Origin: Neobacillus sp. PS3-12 | GTDB taxonomy: Bacteria; Bacillota; Bacilli; Bacillales; Cytobacillaceae | Reading direction: 5' to 3' | DNA length: 64,000 nucleotides | Assembly (NCBI RefSeq): GCF_030915385.1 | Contig: NZ_CP133268.1 | Span: 496,001-560,000 of the forward strand | Shown: positions 1 through 8,894 of the stretch, in pieces | Layout of the letters: each line of letters begins with the position of its first letter | Numbering within the stretch: the stretch's first letter is position 1 | Notes under the pieces: generated by a model | Database searches by the model: none | Told to the model about the DNA's origin: nothing | What the model saw: only the letters and a program-made list of their open reading frames with translations | Program-made: the position numbers and the translations under genes

Positions 1-198
1 TTTAGGCGCATCTTTAATCATTGTAGCGAACGTGGCTCCACCTATTCCAACAGATACGACACAAAGGACAACAAAGAAAATGATCACTTTTTTTAACAAA
101 GAGCCTTTTTGGGGTGAACTATTCCTTTTTTGCTGGTTTTGTCTTGTTTTTTCGGCTTGTTTTCGTTCCTGACGATAATGATACGATTCTTCTGGCAT
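1..198 (-). CDS. Class A penicillin-binding protein (PBP1A-like), N-terminal part
   Basis: Only the first 66 codons are in the window; the gene runs off the left edge. Reading leftward from ATG 198, the product begins MPEESYHYRQER, has a Lys/Arg/Gln-rich cytoplasmic tail of about 35 residues, then one hydrophobic segment, then the sequence ATFATMIKDAPK. A basic tail, a signal anchor and a 'KDAPK' start to the exterior domain is the pattern of class A (bifunctional glycosyltransferase/transpeptidase) PBPs of Bacillus. A strong site GGGAGAGG lies 7 nt before the ATG. The catalytic domains lie outside the window, so assignment to PBP1A rather than another class A PBP is inference. Confidence 0.6.
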   Translation of the reverse strand, partial: MPEESYHYRQERKQAEKTRQNQQKRNSSPQKGSLLKKVIIFFVVLCVVSVGIGGATFATMIKDAPK

Positions 199-271
199 TT
201 ATTTACCTCTCCCATATGTGAGTTACTCAAAGTTGTTAAAATAAAATTCTATTCATTTACCTGTATGACTA

Positions 272-505
272 TTAGTTATATTGATATTTTGACAGGGGCT
301 GTTCATCCATCACTCGGATATAACGGATGGAAGAAGAATCAATCCAATAAACCCCCTGTTCGCCCTTCGCAAAATAATACGATTGGTTTGCAACTTTATC
401 TAATATTTCTTGGACGACCTCTTCCTTCTTAACATCCATTTCTTTGATGATTTTCTCTCGTCTAATTTCATTCTCCAAAGTATAGCAAACTACAAATTCC
501 TTCAA
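272..505 (-). CDS. Small conserved-type hypothetical protein (77 aa)
   Basis: A 77-residue soluble, charged protein starting MKEFVVCYTLENE. It has no signal peptide or membrane segment. AGGGGAG is correctly spaced before the ATG, which supports a real gene. It lies 73 nt upstream of the PBP gene on the same strand and may be co-transcribed with it. I do not recognise a family. A central helix-forming stretch rich in Glu and Lys (residues 10-38) is followed by a short beta-like C-terminus (GVYWIDSSSIRYIRV). Confidence 0.6.
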   Translation of the reverse strand: MKEFVVCYTLENEIRREKIIKEMDVKKEEVVQEILDKVANQSYYFAKGEQGVYWIDSSSIRYIRVMDEQPLSKYQYN

Positions 506-896
506 ACTATTTCTCCCCTATTCTCTTTCTATAGATCAATTTGTTTAATGAACGACATTTAGGACATTCATTCATAATATAAATCTTCAATATATACAAA
601 ATAAAAAAGATGGAATCAGTATTCTACCTTAAGATTAGTCCTGAACCCATTAATACTATTACGATAGAAATATTATTTTTTAGGGGGTACTAAAATTTTT
701 CTTTTTAAAAAAACTTTTGAAAAAAAAAAACGAACCCCAACATCGGTTCGCCACATGTTCATCTTATCTTGTACCACCATATCCAATGATCTTTACTCAT
801 CCCCATAGACCTTTATTTGTATACTAAGCCCTAGTTTAATTGCATAAATTTTAATTGTACCAATCGTACTTAAAAATCATTAAAGGAGGGGAGTTT
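506..896. other. Intergenic region, 391 bp, no gene seen
   Basis: AT-rich spacer between the 77-aa gene (leftward) and the GerPC-like gene (rightward). Apart from the minus-strand terminator-like hairpin at 720-751, I see no coding or RNA signal. It should contain the two divergent promoters, but no clear sigma-A pair stands out, so sporulation sigma factors are possible. Confidence 0.5.
720..751 (-). terminator. Rho-independent terminator, minus strand
   Basis: On the minus strand CGAACC pairs with GGTTCG around a 7-8 nt loop and is followed by about eleven T. The nearest upstream minus-strand gene is the tandem GerPA-like gene ending at 1298. Its transcript would therefore run antisense through the GerPC-like gene before ending here. 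Confidence 0.5.
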
Positions 897-1280
897 ATGT
901 TTAACTTTTTTTCTTTTAAACAGAAACATAAAAAAAAAGATAAGATAAATTCCCAGATTGTAACAAGATTAGATCGGATTATTGAGTTATTAGAACAGAA
1001 TCAAAAAGAAAATTCTTTGAAAAATATTCAACTTGATCAAGTACATATTGATTATTTAGAGAATATTATCTTTCGGCTAGATCATATTGACATTGAAGAA
1101 CTAAGTGGAAAACTGGTAATTGGAAATAACATAAGCACGACTGATGACTTAAAGGAATCGTTGATCTTTAAGGTTGACAAGGAAAACGCGAAAAAAGATG
1201 CGATGTCAGAATCTTCTTTATCTACTCATGAACACATGGAAAAAACCTCAAAAGGCTTTCGTTTCCGCAACGACATTTAA
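897..1280 (+). CDS. GerPC-like spore germination/coat protein
   Basis: A 127-residue protein. ATG 897 is chosen over an upstream in-frame ATG at 855 because AAAGGAGGGG lies just before it. It starts with a Lys-rich segment, then a predicted coiled coil (IVTRLDRIIELLEQNQ, about residues 22-42). A second segment, FRLDHIDIEELSGKLVIG, resembles the GerPC region in which a helix leads into a 'L-x-G-x-L-x-I-G' strand. GerP proteins sit in the inner spore coat and are needed for nutrient germinants to reach the cortex and membrane. The neighbouring GerPA/GerPF-like genes support the call, but the sequence match is from memory and partial. Confidence 0.5.
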   Translation: MFNFFSFKQKHKKKDKINSQIVTRLDRIIELLEQNQKENSLKNIQLDQVHIDYLENIIFRLDHIDIEELSGKLVIGNNISTTDDLKESLIFKVDKENAKKDAMSESSLSTHEHMEKTSKGFRFRNDI

Positions 1281-1297
1281 TTTCACAAATACCAAAT

Positions 1298-1804
1298 TCA
1301 TGCTTCCTTTGTTATATTCGCTATTTTAATATCTTGATCATTCATAATTCCATCCGCAACATCTTGGTCGCAATTTATATTCACATTATTTATAAGCTTA
1401 TTTTTGTCTCCAAATAAATTTCCTTGAGTATAATTAGCTTTGTCGTTTGAATCCAGCCCGTTGATATGACCTTTTCCAAGAAAAAATGTACTACTGTGTG
1501 CCATCGCATTAACATTTATACTTTCAAGCGTGAGATTGGTTGTGTCGTCAGCAGGTTGTTCAAAAGATATGTTTATATCACGGTCGTCAATTGGCGTATC
1601 GATGAAGTCAGGGTCGTTTAAAATGGAGATATTATGATATAGTAAGTTCGATTGTCCGCTTATATTTCCGATCACACTGTTTTCTTTTCCATGTGTACTC
1701 CAGCCAATTGCAATGTTCCGCTCTCCAATAAAAATGCCCGATTGCCTCGACATCGTATGCACATTTATATCACCAGTAAAATGAAAATTTGAAGTTTTTG
1801 CCAT
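1298..1804 (-). CDS. Tandem GerPA/GerPF-family spore protein
   Basis: A 168-residue protein with two copies of one unit. Each starts with a short beta-rich 'INV-x4-S-x-F-x-G' motif (NVHTMSRQSGIFIGE near residue 15 and NVNAMAHSSTFFLGK near 98), continues with a Gly/Asn-rich segment (VIGNISGQSN; QGNLFGDKN) and ends with a 'D-x-D' motif (DDRDINI; NDQDIKI). This is the layout of the small GerPA/GerPF germination proteins, duplicated here. ATG 1804 is preferred; an in-frame TTG lies one codon upstream, and GGTGA precedes both. It converges on the GerPC-like gene with a 17-nt gap. Confidence 0.65.
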   Translation of the reverse strand: MAKTSNFHFTGDINVHTMSRQSGIFIGERNIAIGWSTHGKENSVIGNISGQSNLLYHNISILNDPDFIDTPIDDRDINISFEQPADDTTNLTLESINVNAMAHSSTFFLGKGHINGLDSNDKANYTQGNLFGDKNKLINNVNINCDQDVADGIMNDQDIKIANITKEA

Positions 1805-1958
1805 CAATGATTCACCACGTTTGGTTTATATTCTTGAATTAACTTATGTAAATGGATTAGGGTTTGTGCTGTTTGCTTAAAATGACCTGTGTCATTCGCC
1901 CAATCATTGAATATAGTAGAAAAAGAGAACATTCATCACCAAAGGGGAATTTGGCGAA

Positions 1959-2159
1959 ATGATCGATTTATCATTAGGAAACATATCGATAACAAACATC
2001 GGAGATTCATCAGGCTTTTTTATTGGTAAAAAAAATACGCATAAAGCTTTCCGATCGAAACGGATCATTAACGAGGTTGTTGGTGAATTATCGAGTAACG
2101 AAAATGTGATCATACACAATAATTGGGTAAAAAACAAACATAAAGGGAAGGATGAATAG
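1959..2159 (+). CDS. GerPA/GerPF-family small spore protein
   Basis: A 66-residue protein with the family pattern NISITNIGDSSGFFIGKKN in residues 7-25, then 'GELSSNENVIIHN', matching the Gly/Asn turn of its neighbours. A Shine-Dalgarno-like AAGGGG lies about 11 nt upstream of ATG 1959. It ends four bases before the next paralogue, so the two form a pair. It lacks the terminal 'DQD' acidic motif and has a basic tail (KNKHKGKDE) instead, so it may be a shortened family member. Confidence 0.6.
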   Translation: MIDLSLGNISITNIGDSSGFFIGKKNTHKAFRSKRIINEVVGELSSNENVIIHNNWVKNKHKGKDE

Positions 2160-2162
2160 CTT

Positions 2163-2432
2163 ATGGCTTCCCCTATTTTATCTCCCACGTTTCATATTGG
2201 AACGATAAAAATCGGCAATATTGAGGGTGCTTCTTGTTTTAGTATCGGTAACAACTTTATCGAAGATTTTAAAAATAGTAAAAAACACAATCAAGGGTTA
2301 GGAAATATCCATGGTGATCGAAATAACCTCGCCCATTCAAGCGCCTCTCTTACCAATCATGAGCAAGACTCATCAGCAGAATCGGAGCAAAAATCGAAAG
2401 AAAAATTTCATAGCCACACAAAAAAACAATAA
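2163..2432 (+). CDS. GerPA/GerPF-family small spore protein
   Basis: An 89-residue protein. The family unit IGTIKIGNIEGASCFSIGNN lies at about residues 12-31, followed by GLGNIHGDRNNLAHSS. The tail of roughly 35 residues is hydrophilic (many Ser, Glu, Lys, His) and looks disordered. Translation is probably coupled to the upstream gene: AAGGGAAGG lies inside the end of that gene, with a 3-nt gap between stop and start. A strong hairpin terminator follows directly. Confidence 0.6.
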   Translation: MASPILSPTFHIGTIKIGNIEGASCFSIGNNFIEDFKNSKKHNQGLGNIHGDRNNLAHSSASLTNHEQDSSAESEQKSKEKFHSHTKKQ

Positions 2433-2468
2433 ACCCTTCATCGTTCAGAGGGTTTATTGTTTTTTTAT
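2430..2468 (+). terminator. Rho-independent terminator after the GerP-like pair
   Basis: AATAAACCCT pairs with AGGGTTTATT around an 11-nt loop, followed by seven T. It ends the two-gene plus-strand unit and, read from the other strand, is close to the end of the minus-strand GerPA-like gene. Confidence 0.8.
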
Positions 2469-2487
2469 TGTTATGGTTTTATCACCT

Positions 2488-2736
2488 TTAAACATTTCCA
2501 GCCACATTTGGTTTAATATCTTGGTCAAAGATCACGCCATCGAACATTTCAAAGCTATCTGCTATATTATTTAAATTCCCTGTAACCGCATTTGCAAAAC
2601 CATACATCCCACCAAGATTTAAGTTATATTTCCTGTTAGCATCCATCCCATTGATAATCGATTCACCCACGAGAAAGGCAGAACTGGGCTGCAGAGAATT
2701 TACATTTAATACACCTAAATTCAGGACTAAGGGCAC
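2488..2736 (-). CDS. GerPA/GerPF-family small spore protein
   Basis: An 82-residue protein. The start is GTG 2736, with GGGAGGG 7 nt upstream. It has the full family layout: LGVLNVNSLQPSSAFLVGE at residues 7-25, a Gly/Asn turn region (LNLGGMYGFANAVTGNLNN), and the acidic end FDQDIKPNV, like the 'D-x-DVxDQ' end of GerPA and GerPF. Small size, no signal peptide and location beside a gerA operon fit a spore-coat role. The exact GerP orthologue cannot be named. Confidence 0.65.
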   Translation of the reverse strand: MPLVLNLGVLNVNSLQPSSAFLVGESIINGMDANRKYNLNLGGMYGFANAVTGNLNNIADSFEMFDGVIFDQDIKPNVAGNV

Positions 2737-2800
2737 GTTTGTTCCCTCCCATTTATTTCTTTCTTGTAACCTATTTTATGCTTTGTTACCTGCCTTGTGA

Positions 2801-4443
2801 TTAATGAGGAATAACAACGTTTGGATAGTTCTGTTTTAGATAGTTACTTAGTACATCCACCACGAGCGGACCAGGCTCGACCGATCTCCCTTGTTTAAAT
2901 GCAGTAAACTCATCTCCTCCATCAGCTAAATAATCACTAATAGCAACTTCATATTCTTTAGTAGGTTGAAGATCGTGCCCATTCATATCTTTCAGCTCAA
3001 CAATACGTTTGCCAATAGGGGCATTTAAATCATAACTGTACGTTATACCAACGGCTTGCAGCATGTCATTCTCCTGACCTATTCTCCACTGCTGCTCTAA
3101 AGCAAGTTTTATTTGCGCTCCAGTTAAGGTTACCTTATTTACATGATTACCAAAAGGCAAGGCGGTATAAAGATTTTCTAAAGAAACATTCCCCTTCTTT
3201 AAGCTTTCCCTCATTTCACCTTGATGAACAAAGGCTATTTCTGTTCCCATCGTTTTTCTCTCCGATTCCGCAATCATTTTTGCAAGAGGCGATTCACCTT
3301 TTGCGTCTGGAATTCGGCTTATATCTTCCGAAATAGCACCTACAATCGTATTAAAATTACTGCCTAGCTTATTCTGATACTTTTTTAGAAGTTCTATCGT
3401 TTCTTGATCTGGTTGAAATTGATTATGTGCTGTAAGGATAATCTTTGCTTCTTTCCTGACGATATCTTTTGTTTTGCGATCAATGGTAATGTTTACTTGT
3501 GTAAAAGCTTTGCCATAGGAATATGCCTGAACAATAAGCTTACCGTCTACAACGGTGTTGGCGTAGTCATGACTGTGCCTTGCCCAGCAAAAATCACATC
3601 AACCTCTTTATCGATTTTTGGAGCCATCTGAGTTAATGCATCCGTCGGATTTGTCCCTTGCTGATCCGATTTCGCTGAGACATGTGCGAGTACAACAATA
3701 GCTTTGATTCCTTTTTCTTTTAATAGCTTAACTGTTCGATTAATCGCAGAAACTTCATCGGTAACTTCTATTTCCTTTCGATTTTCGGGAAGGACGTAGA
3801 GATTGGTCTCAGTTGTAACCGCACCAATAAAGCCAATCTTAACTCCATCAATTTGTTTGATCACATATGGTGGTAATAAGGGAGTTCCCGTATTTTTATC
3901 GATGATATTTGCTGAAATATAAGAGGCAGTGGAACCCGGAAAATATCCTGTTTTTTCATTAAATCCTCCATAAATAAGACGCTTCATCTCATTTACTCCA
4001 TGATCTAATTCATGGTTACCAGGTGTTCCGACATCAAAGTGAAGTTGATTGAGAAATTCAATGGTAGGTTCATCATGAAATTGAGAAGAAATTGGCGGAC
4101 TCCCACCCACCATGTCACCTGCATGAACAAGAATGGTATTGGAGTTTTCTTGTTTATATTTTTTTAAATAGGCAGCAAGGAACTCGGCCCCTCCTGTTTT
4201 CACTCCAGATACACTTTGATACTTGTCTAATTGACCATGAAAGTCATTGACGCCTAACAATTGAACATGAAGGTAGTTGTTGACAGACGCTTGAGAGCTT
4301 GCAGGTTGAATTGAAGTGGTTTGATTGGATGAGAATGCTGTTAATCCAAAGGAACTCGAAATGATAAATACAAAGATGGACAAAGAAGATACGACCTGAA
4401 ATTTTGACAACTTCCGATCCCTCCTTCTGAGATGTAACTTCAT
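2801..4443 (-). pseudogene. Secreted 5'-nucleotidase / 2',3'-cyclic phosphodiesterase family protein, frameshifted
   Basis: About 547 codons read leftward from ATG 4443 (GGAGG upstream). The product has an N-terminal signal segment (residues 15-38), then a metallophosphoesterase domain with all metal motifs: GVNDFHGQLD, HAGDMVGG, GTPGNHELDHG, VVLAHVS and GHSHDYAN. A C-terminal 5'-nucleotidase domain follows (from about residue 330; ALPFGNHVNKVTLTGAQIK). Members hydrolyse extracellular nucleotides for phosphate or nucleoside salvage. The frame breaks at about 3577-3580, between '..VIFAGQG' and 'HSHDYANTVVDG': one base is missing, right at the GHxH motif. Everything on both sides is intact, so this is either a recent mutation or a sequence error. 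No LPXTG anchor is seen. Confidence 0.8.
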
Positions 4444-4557
4444 AATACCTCCGAATTATAATTTCCATATAAAGGGTTCGTAAAATTTTTATTAAAAAGG
4501 AAAGATTGAAAGAGGCCCCCGAGGGGAATGTCATCTTTCCCCCTCATCTTTTCAATC

Positions 4558-5664
4558 CTATGTATTCGCATTTGCTTCCTGCAGCTTCCTTTTGAATAAA
4601 AATCCACTCCCCCATAGTAACAATGGAAGCCCAAACGCTACCGATAAAGAGAAAACTACCCATGGGCCTTCAAGAAAATTCATCGCCCGAGTATGGTCGA
4701 TGATGATCCAATATGCAGCCCCATTAAGGATTAATCCAACTGGAATAATGACTGTTCGGTAACTTTTCAGGTTAAAAATCGAACCAACTGCCCGACATGC
4801 ACAAAATAAGCAGATGGACATTTGTACAAGAAGCGAGAAGGCAAAGAAAACAACCATAAACAGTTCATAACGTTGAATAAACTGGCCAATATGTGCACTT
4901 CGTGCCATTTGCATACATGCAACAATATATTGTTTGGTGACTTCAGGGGATAAAACGGCCGCTTCTAAAATAGGCCATTGTAAGACCAATAATCCTCCAA
5001 TAAGGATTCCTGCAATTCCAGACCTTGTCCATGTATTATTATCTTTCACATTTGGAAGGATCACCCCTGCCATGATTGTTGCCATTGCCCAATCGGTATC
5101 ATTTTGTCTGCTTGCCCATATAGTACGCCAAAATCCTGATTCCAATATGGGCAGTAGTTCTTTACTATCAAATTCCTTAATGGTGCCAAACATAAGCAAA
5201 ATATTAAAGACAATAATAAAAAACACACCAACAAACGCTAGGCGGCCTATTACTTCAAGTCCCGAAAAAACACCATAACATCCTATCAGGAATGAGACTA
5301 CAAGAAAAAGATAAGCAGGCATTTCCGGTAAAAAATAATCCATTAAATGATAAACATACGTAATCATTACCGTAAAATAGGCCCCTGTAAAAAAGAGAAA
5401 AAGAATCAAAGCAACAATTTTCCCTGCCCATTTTCCTATCAATTTTTCCGTATGTCCCATAAAATCTAATTTCGGAGCCCGACGAATCACCAATGTAGTC
5501 ATTACCATCATGATACATCCTTGTATGGTAGAAAAAATTGTGGCAGTCCACATATCACCACCAACTTCACGTGCCATGATCCCCTGAGTTAACCCAAGAG
5601 CCTTTGAATATACCATATTAATAATTAATGCCAATAGCATGCCATTGGAAATCTGTATCTTCAC
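4558..5664 (-). CDS. Spore germinant receptor B subunit (GerAB/GerKB family permease)
   Basis: A 368-residue integral membrane protein with about 10 hydrophobic segments, a member of the GerAB branch of the amino acid-polyamine-organocation superfamily. In GerA-type receptors this subunit sits in the inner spore membrane and is the likely germinant-binding part. The start is GTG 5664, overlapping the stop of the preceding C-subunit gene (TAGTG) with GGAGG upstream, so translation is coupled. It is the last gene of the gerA-type operon. The germinant cannot be predicted from the sequence. Confidence 0.9.
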   Translation of the reverse strand: MKIQISNGMLLALIINMVYSKALGLTQGIMAREVGGDMWTATIFSTIQGCIMMVMTTLVIRRAPKLDFMGHTEKLIGKWAGKIVALILFLFFTGAYFTVMITYVYHLMDYFLPEMPAYLFLVVSFLIGCYGVFSGLEVIGRLAFVGVFFIIVFNILLMFGTIKEFDSKELLPILESGFWRTIWASRQNDTDWAMATIMAGVILPNVKDNNTWTRSGIAGILIGGLLVLQWPILEAAVLSPEVTKQYIVACMQMARSAHIGQFIQRYELFMVVFFAFSLLVQMSICLFCACRAVGSIFNLKSYRTVIIPVGLILNGAAYWIIIDHTRAMNFLEGPWVVFSLSVAFGLPLLLWGSGFLFKRKLQEANANT

Positions 5665-6875
5665 TATTTATTACCTCCCTTCTCTGAAATAGTAGGTAGT
5701 TTTAATAAAACCGGACTGTTTATATGTGCTTGGACGCTGACGTTAATTTTCACACGACTAAATTCTTGATCCCAATTTTTTTGCAGCTTCTTCCATTCGG
5801 CTGGATATCTATTTTCAAACACTTCACCTAATTTTAGAAAATCAATTTTATATTTTTTCTGGGCTTGATTAATAACACCTTGTAACTCATTTTGAAGCTC
5901 TTTTTTTAATTCTTCCTCTAAGGTTTTTTTCATATTTTCAAAAGGAATCGTACAACTTGACTCGACAAGGTCAGCATTAGCCGTTAACATCACACTAAAT
6001 TCCGGCTTGCCGCTTCTATAGAAAGGCTTGACTTGAAATTTTTGATGTTTAAGCTCAAGAGATACTTTTTTAGTTGAATTTTCCGATGCACCAGGACATG
6101 GGAGAGGCACGACAGCAGAATCTACTTTTTCAATAAAAAAAAGCAAACCTCGCGATTGAATGGGACTTAACCAACCTGCCAATTTATCACGATGAAAAAC
6201 AGCACTTCCAGACAGTTCAATCTGTTCGATTGAACCAAACTGTTCCGGCTTTTTGTTCGAAATGCCGCGTTTTCGCAGCTGCATTTTTGCTAATACAGGA
6301 TGAGTACTCTTACTTAAAAAAGATTCTTCAAATCTCATGACATTTGTCCGCGGTGCTTCGGCGACAATCTCGTTATAACGAAATAATTTATCTACCGCTT
6401 CCCCAGGAACCACTTCTAATCCTGTAACAGTAGAAACTAAGTCAGCTGCTTTATTTGGTGTAGCCACAACCCAAGTGTTCATTCGGGTTTCATGATTTCT
6501 TGTGAAAAAGTCAAGAATATCTCTTACCCCCCTTTTGGCTACATCCTCATTAATCACAATGATAAAATTTTGGGCCCAAAATACTCTACGTGATACAAAG
6601 CGGCCTAAATTTCTCATCGCCGCAAAAATACTCTCTCCTTCTGCCGTCGCTGAATAAATAGGTTCTCCTGTGGCGCCTGATGGTGCACCTGTCTGACCTC
6701 TCGCATCTGCCGGGCGTACCATCTGAGCTGTAATTTGAATGGTGCCCGGCTTTTTGCCTTTATCAAACCCTACAGCCGTAACCATGGCTAATTCATTAAT
6801 TTCTCTCTTCCCACAGCCGAACAATAACAAAGGAAGTAAACAAACGATGATCCATCGGGATTTTTTATTCTTCAC
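5664..6875 (-). CDS. Spore germinant receptor C subunit (Ger(x)C family lipoprotein)
   Basis: A 403-residue protein with a lipoprotein signal: a basic start, a hydrophobic core, then the lipobox LLFGC with the lipidated Cys at 21. The following ELAMVTAVGFDKG and QITAQMVRPAD are typical of the GerAC family first domain, and the C-terminal LGEVFENRYPAEWKKLQKNW is the usual family ending. GerAC is anchored on the outer face of the inner spore membrane and is needed for receptor function. The start overlaps the end of the A-subunit gene by 11 nt. Gene order is A-C-B, as in gerK/gerB-like operons. Confidence 0.9.
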   Translation of the reverse strand: MKNKKSRWIIVCLLPLLLFGCGKREINELAMVTAVGFDKGKKPGTIQITAQMVRPADARGQTGAPSGATGEPIYSATAEGESIFAAMRNLGRFVSRRVFWAQNFIIVINEDVAKRGVRDILDFFTRNHETRMNTWVVATPNKAADLVSTVTGLEVVPGEAVDKLFRYNEIVAEAPRTNVMRFEESFLSKSTHPVLAKMQLRKRGISNKKPEQFGSIEQIELSGSAVFHRDKLAGWLSPIQSRGLLFFIEKVDSAVVPLPCPGASENSTKKVSLELKHQKFQVKPFYRSGKPEFSVMLTANADLVESSCTIPFENMKKTLEEELKKELQNELQGVINQAQKKYKIDFLKLGEVFENRYPAEWKKLQKNWDQEFSRVKINVSVQAHINSPVLLKLPTISEKGGNK

Positions 6876-8475
6876 TTTGGTTATTCCTCCCCATCCTTAA
6901 TCCCTTTTCAGGTTGCCCGTTTGAATCTGAAGCAGGAGGCATCGGCATTTGATTTTTCCCTTGCCGATTACCCTTCCCTTTTGCCAGACGGGGGAGCTTA
7001 TCCATTGCCCAAATTGGCGGGCGAACGATGATATCCTTTTGGTCGGAAGGAATAAATGGTGTAACTGGTGCAAGATAAGACAAACCAAATGAACGAAGGG
7101 AAAGGACATGAATGGTAAGAGCAAAAAAAATAGCGGCAAATCCTAATAAACCTAAAGTCCCCGAAGCAATTAACAGGGGGAAGCGAAGAACTCGAATCGA
7201 AAAGGAGGCCGCATAATTTGGGATGGCAAAGGAAGCAATTCCTGTAATCGCCACCACAATAACAATAGAAGGTGACACAAGTCCCGCCTGAACAGCAGCT
7301 TGACCAATAACAAGCGATCCAACGATACTCACAGCAGAGCCAATCGATTTCGGCATTCGCAACCCGGCTTCTTTGATAAATTCAAAAACAATCTCCATCA
7401 TTAAACATTCTAAGAGAGCGGGGAACGGAACAACTTCTTTCCCAGAAGCAATTGTAAAGGCAAGGGCCGTCGGAATCATTTCTTGATGAAAAGAAACCAG
7501 CATGACATATATAGATGGAAGTACAAGGCTGATCATAAACGCAATAAAACGAATAATTCGGAAGAAAGAGCCAGACCAATATCGAGAGTAATAATCATCA
7601 GATGCTTGTATATATTCCCAAAAACTTGTTGGAACGATGAGTACGAAAGGTGTATTATCTACAAAAATAGCAACTCGGCCCTCTAAAAGGGAAGCAGCCA
7701 CCTTATCAGGTCTTTCTGTACTTTGAATCGTTGGAAACGGTGACAACGGTGCATCTTCGATTAATTCTTCAATATAACCACTCTCTAATATTCCATCAAT
7801 CTTAATACTTTGAAGTCTGTTCTTTACTTCATTTACAAGGTTTTCCTTTACAGTTCCTTCTATATACGCAATATTGATATCTGTTCTTGTTTTCGTTCCA
7901 ATGACCATTGGGTCAAAACGTAATAACGGGTCACGAATTCTTCTGCGAACATGGGCGGTATTTGTTCGAATGTTTTCGGTAAAACCATCGCGGGGACCTC
8001 TGACAACTGCTTCTGCCTCAGGCGGGCTTATACTTCTAGTTTCCCAGCCTTTTGTCGATACAACTAATGCCTCATTACAGTAATCGATTAATAGTAGTGT
8101 GTCTCCGGAAAGAATGGCATCGACGCCTTCCTGAAATGTTGAAATTTCCTTAATACCGCTGTTAACCATTAAGTGCGTCTTTAATTTTTCTGTCAAATGA
8201 CGACCTGAAATGGCTTTTTCCAATCGAGGACTGAGAATTACGAGAGATTTCAATATTTTTTGGATGTTGATTTCATTAACTAATCCCTCCGTGTAAAAAC
8301 AAGCACCTTGGCATTCTTTTTCACCTTGAAAGACAAAATCTCTTTTATGGAAATCAACACTTGGCTGGATAATTTTTTTGATGATTCCTACATTTTCATT
8401 TAAATGGAAATGAAAATGTTCTTGAAGCAGCTGGTCAATTTCTTGTTGTACAGGTTTAGAATCAGGGACTGACAC
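6865..8475 (-). CDS. Spore germinant receptor A subunit (GerAA/GerKA family)
   Basis: A 536-residue protein. It has a soluble N-terminal domain of about 290 residues with the family motif EAVVRGPRDGFTENIRTNTAHVRRRI. A membrane region of about five segments (roughly 295-480) follows, and the tail is hydrophilic and Pro/Gln/Asn-rich (KGKGNRQGKNQMPMPP). The A subunit forms the core channel-like part of the GerA receptor in the inner spore membrane. The start is GTG 8475, with AGGGGG 8 nt upstream. It is the first gene of a three-gene operon. It is expected to be made in the forespore, but I cannot identify a convincing sigma-G promoter in the AT-rich 134-bp upstream gap. Confidence 0.9.
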   Translation of the reverse strand: MSVPDSKPVQQEIDQLLQEHFHFHLNENVGIIKKIIQPSVDFHKRDFVFQGEKECQGACFYTEGLVNEINIQKILKSLVILSPRLEKAISGRHLTEKLKTHLMVNSGIKEISTFQEGVDAILSGDTLLLIDYCNEALVVSTKGWETRSISPPEAEAVVRGPRDGFTENIRTNTAHVRRRIRDPLLRFDPMVIGTKTRTDINIAYIEGTVKENLVNEVKNRLQSIKIDGILESGYIEELIEDAPLSPFPTIQSTERPDKVAASLLEGRVAIFVDNTPFVLIVPTSFWEYIQASDDYYSRYWSGSFFRIIRFIAFMISLVLPSIYVMLVSFHQEMIPTALAFTIASGKEVVPFPALLECLMMEIVFEFIKEAGLRMPKSIGSAVSIVGSLVIGQAAVQAGLVSPSIVIVVAITGIASFAIPNYAASFSIRVLRFPLLIASGTLGLLGFAAIFFALTIHVLSLRSFGLSYLAPVTPFIPSDQKDIIVRPPIWAMDKLPRLAKGKGNRQGKNQMPMPPASDSNGQPEKGLRMGRNNQSEE

Positions 8476-8609
8476 GACCCATTCCCCCTTTCCATTTTTA
8501 ACCGTGTTCTTTTCTTTTTTCCAAAGTGCAAGAGAATTATTCGTTTTTTAGAATGAATAAAAAGTAAATGGGAAAAATGTTTGAATAGTTAAGCAAGGGG
8601 GAAAGCTCT

Positions 8610-8801
8610 GTGGACTTTTATCATAACTGGCTATACGAATACATCCTAAATACAAATTGGTTCATTTGGATTATCATCATTTTGGTTATGGGAGGAAATA
8701 TCGTTTCACCCATTCTCTTATGGTTTTTGATGAGCGGAAAGAAAATCCCTTTTTTCAATAAAAACAAACAACAGGATACAGCAGGTGTAAAACAAGAGTA
8801 A
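8610..8801 (+). CDS. Small membrane protein (63 aa), unknown function
   Basis: Starts at GTG 8610, with AAGGGGG about 9 nt upstream. The product has one strong hydrophobic helix (FIWIIIILVMGGNIVSPILLW, residues 18-38) with a charged cytoplasmic tail (KIPFFNKNKQQD). It is transcribed divergently from the gerA-type operon and ends before a symmetric terminator. I do not recognise the family. The position suggests, without proving, a link to sporulation. Confidence 0.6.
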   Translation: MDFYHNWLYEYILNTNWFIWIIIILVMGGNIVSPILLWFLMSGKKIPFFNKNKQQDTAGVKQE

Positions 8802-8825
8802 AAATGAGAAATTATTATTAAAAAA

Positions 8826-8858
8826 AAACAACTGACCTAATAACAGATCAGTTGTTTT
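8826..8858. terminator. Bidirectional rho-independent terminator
   Basis: AACAACTGA pairs with TCAGTTGTT around a loop of about 12 nt, with A-rich and T-rich flanks on either side. It separates the convergent 63-aa and 107-aa genes and can serve both. Confidence 0.75.
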
Positions 8859-8894
8859 ATGTATGGATTGATTAATACCAAATTTTGCAAATAA

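Noticed and set aside
1904..2188. Minus-strand open frame of 94 codons over the GerP-like pair
   Set aside because: It overlaps a plus-strand gene with family motifs and has no ribosome site.
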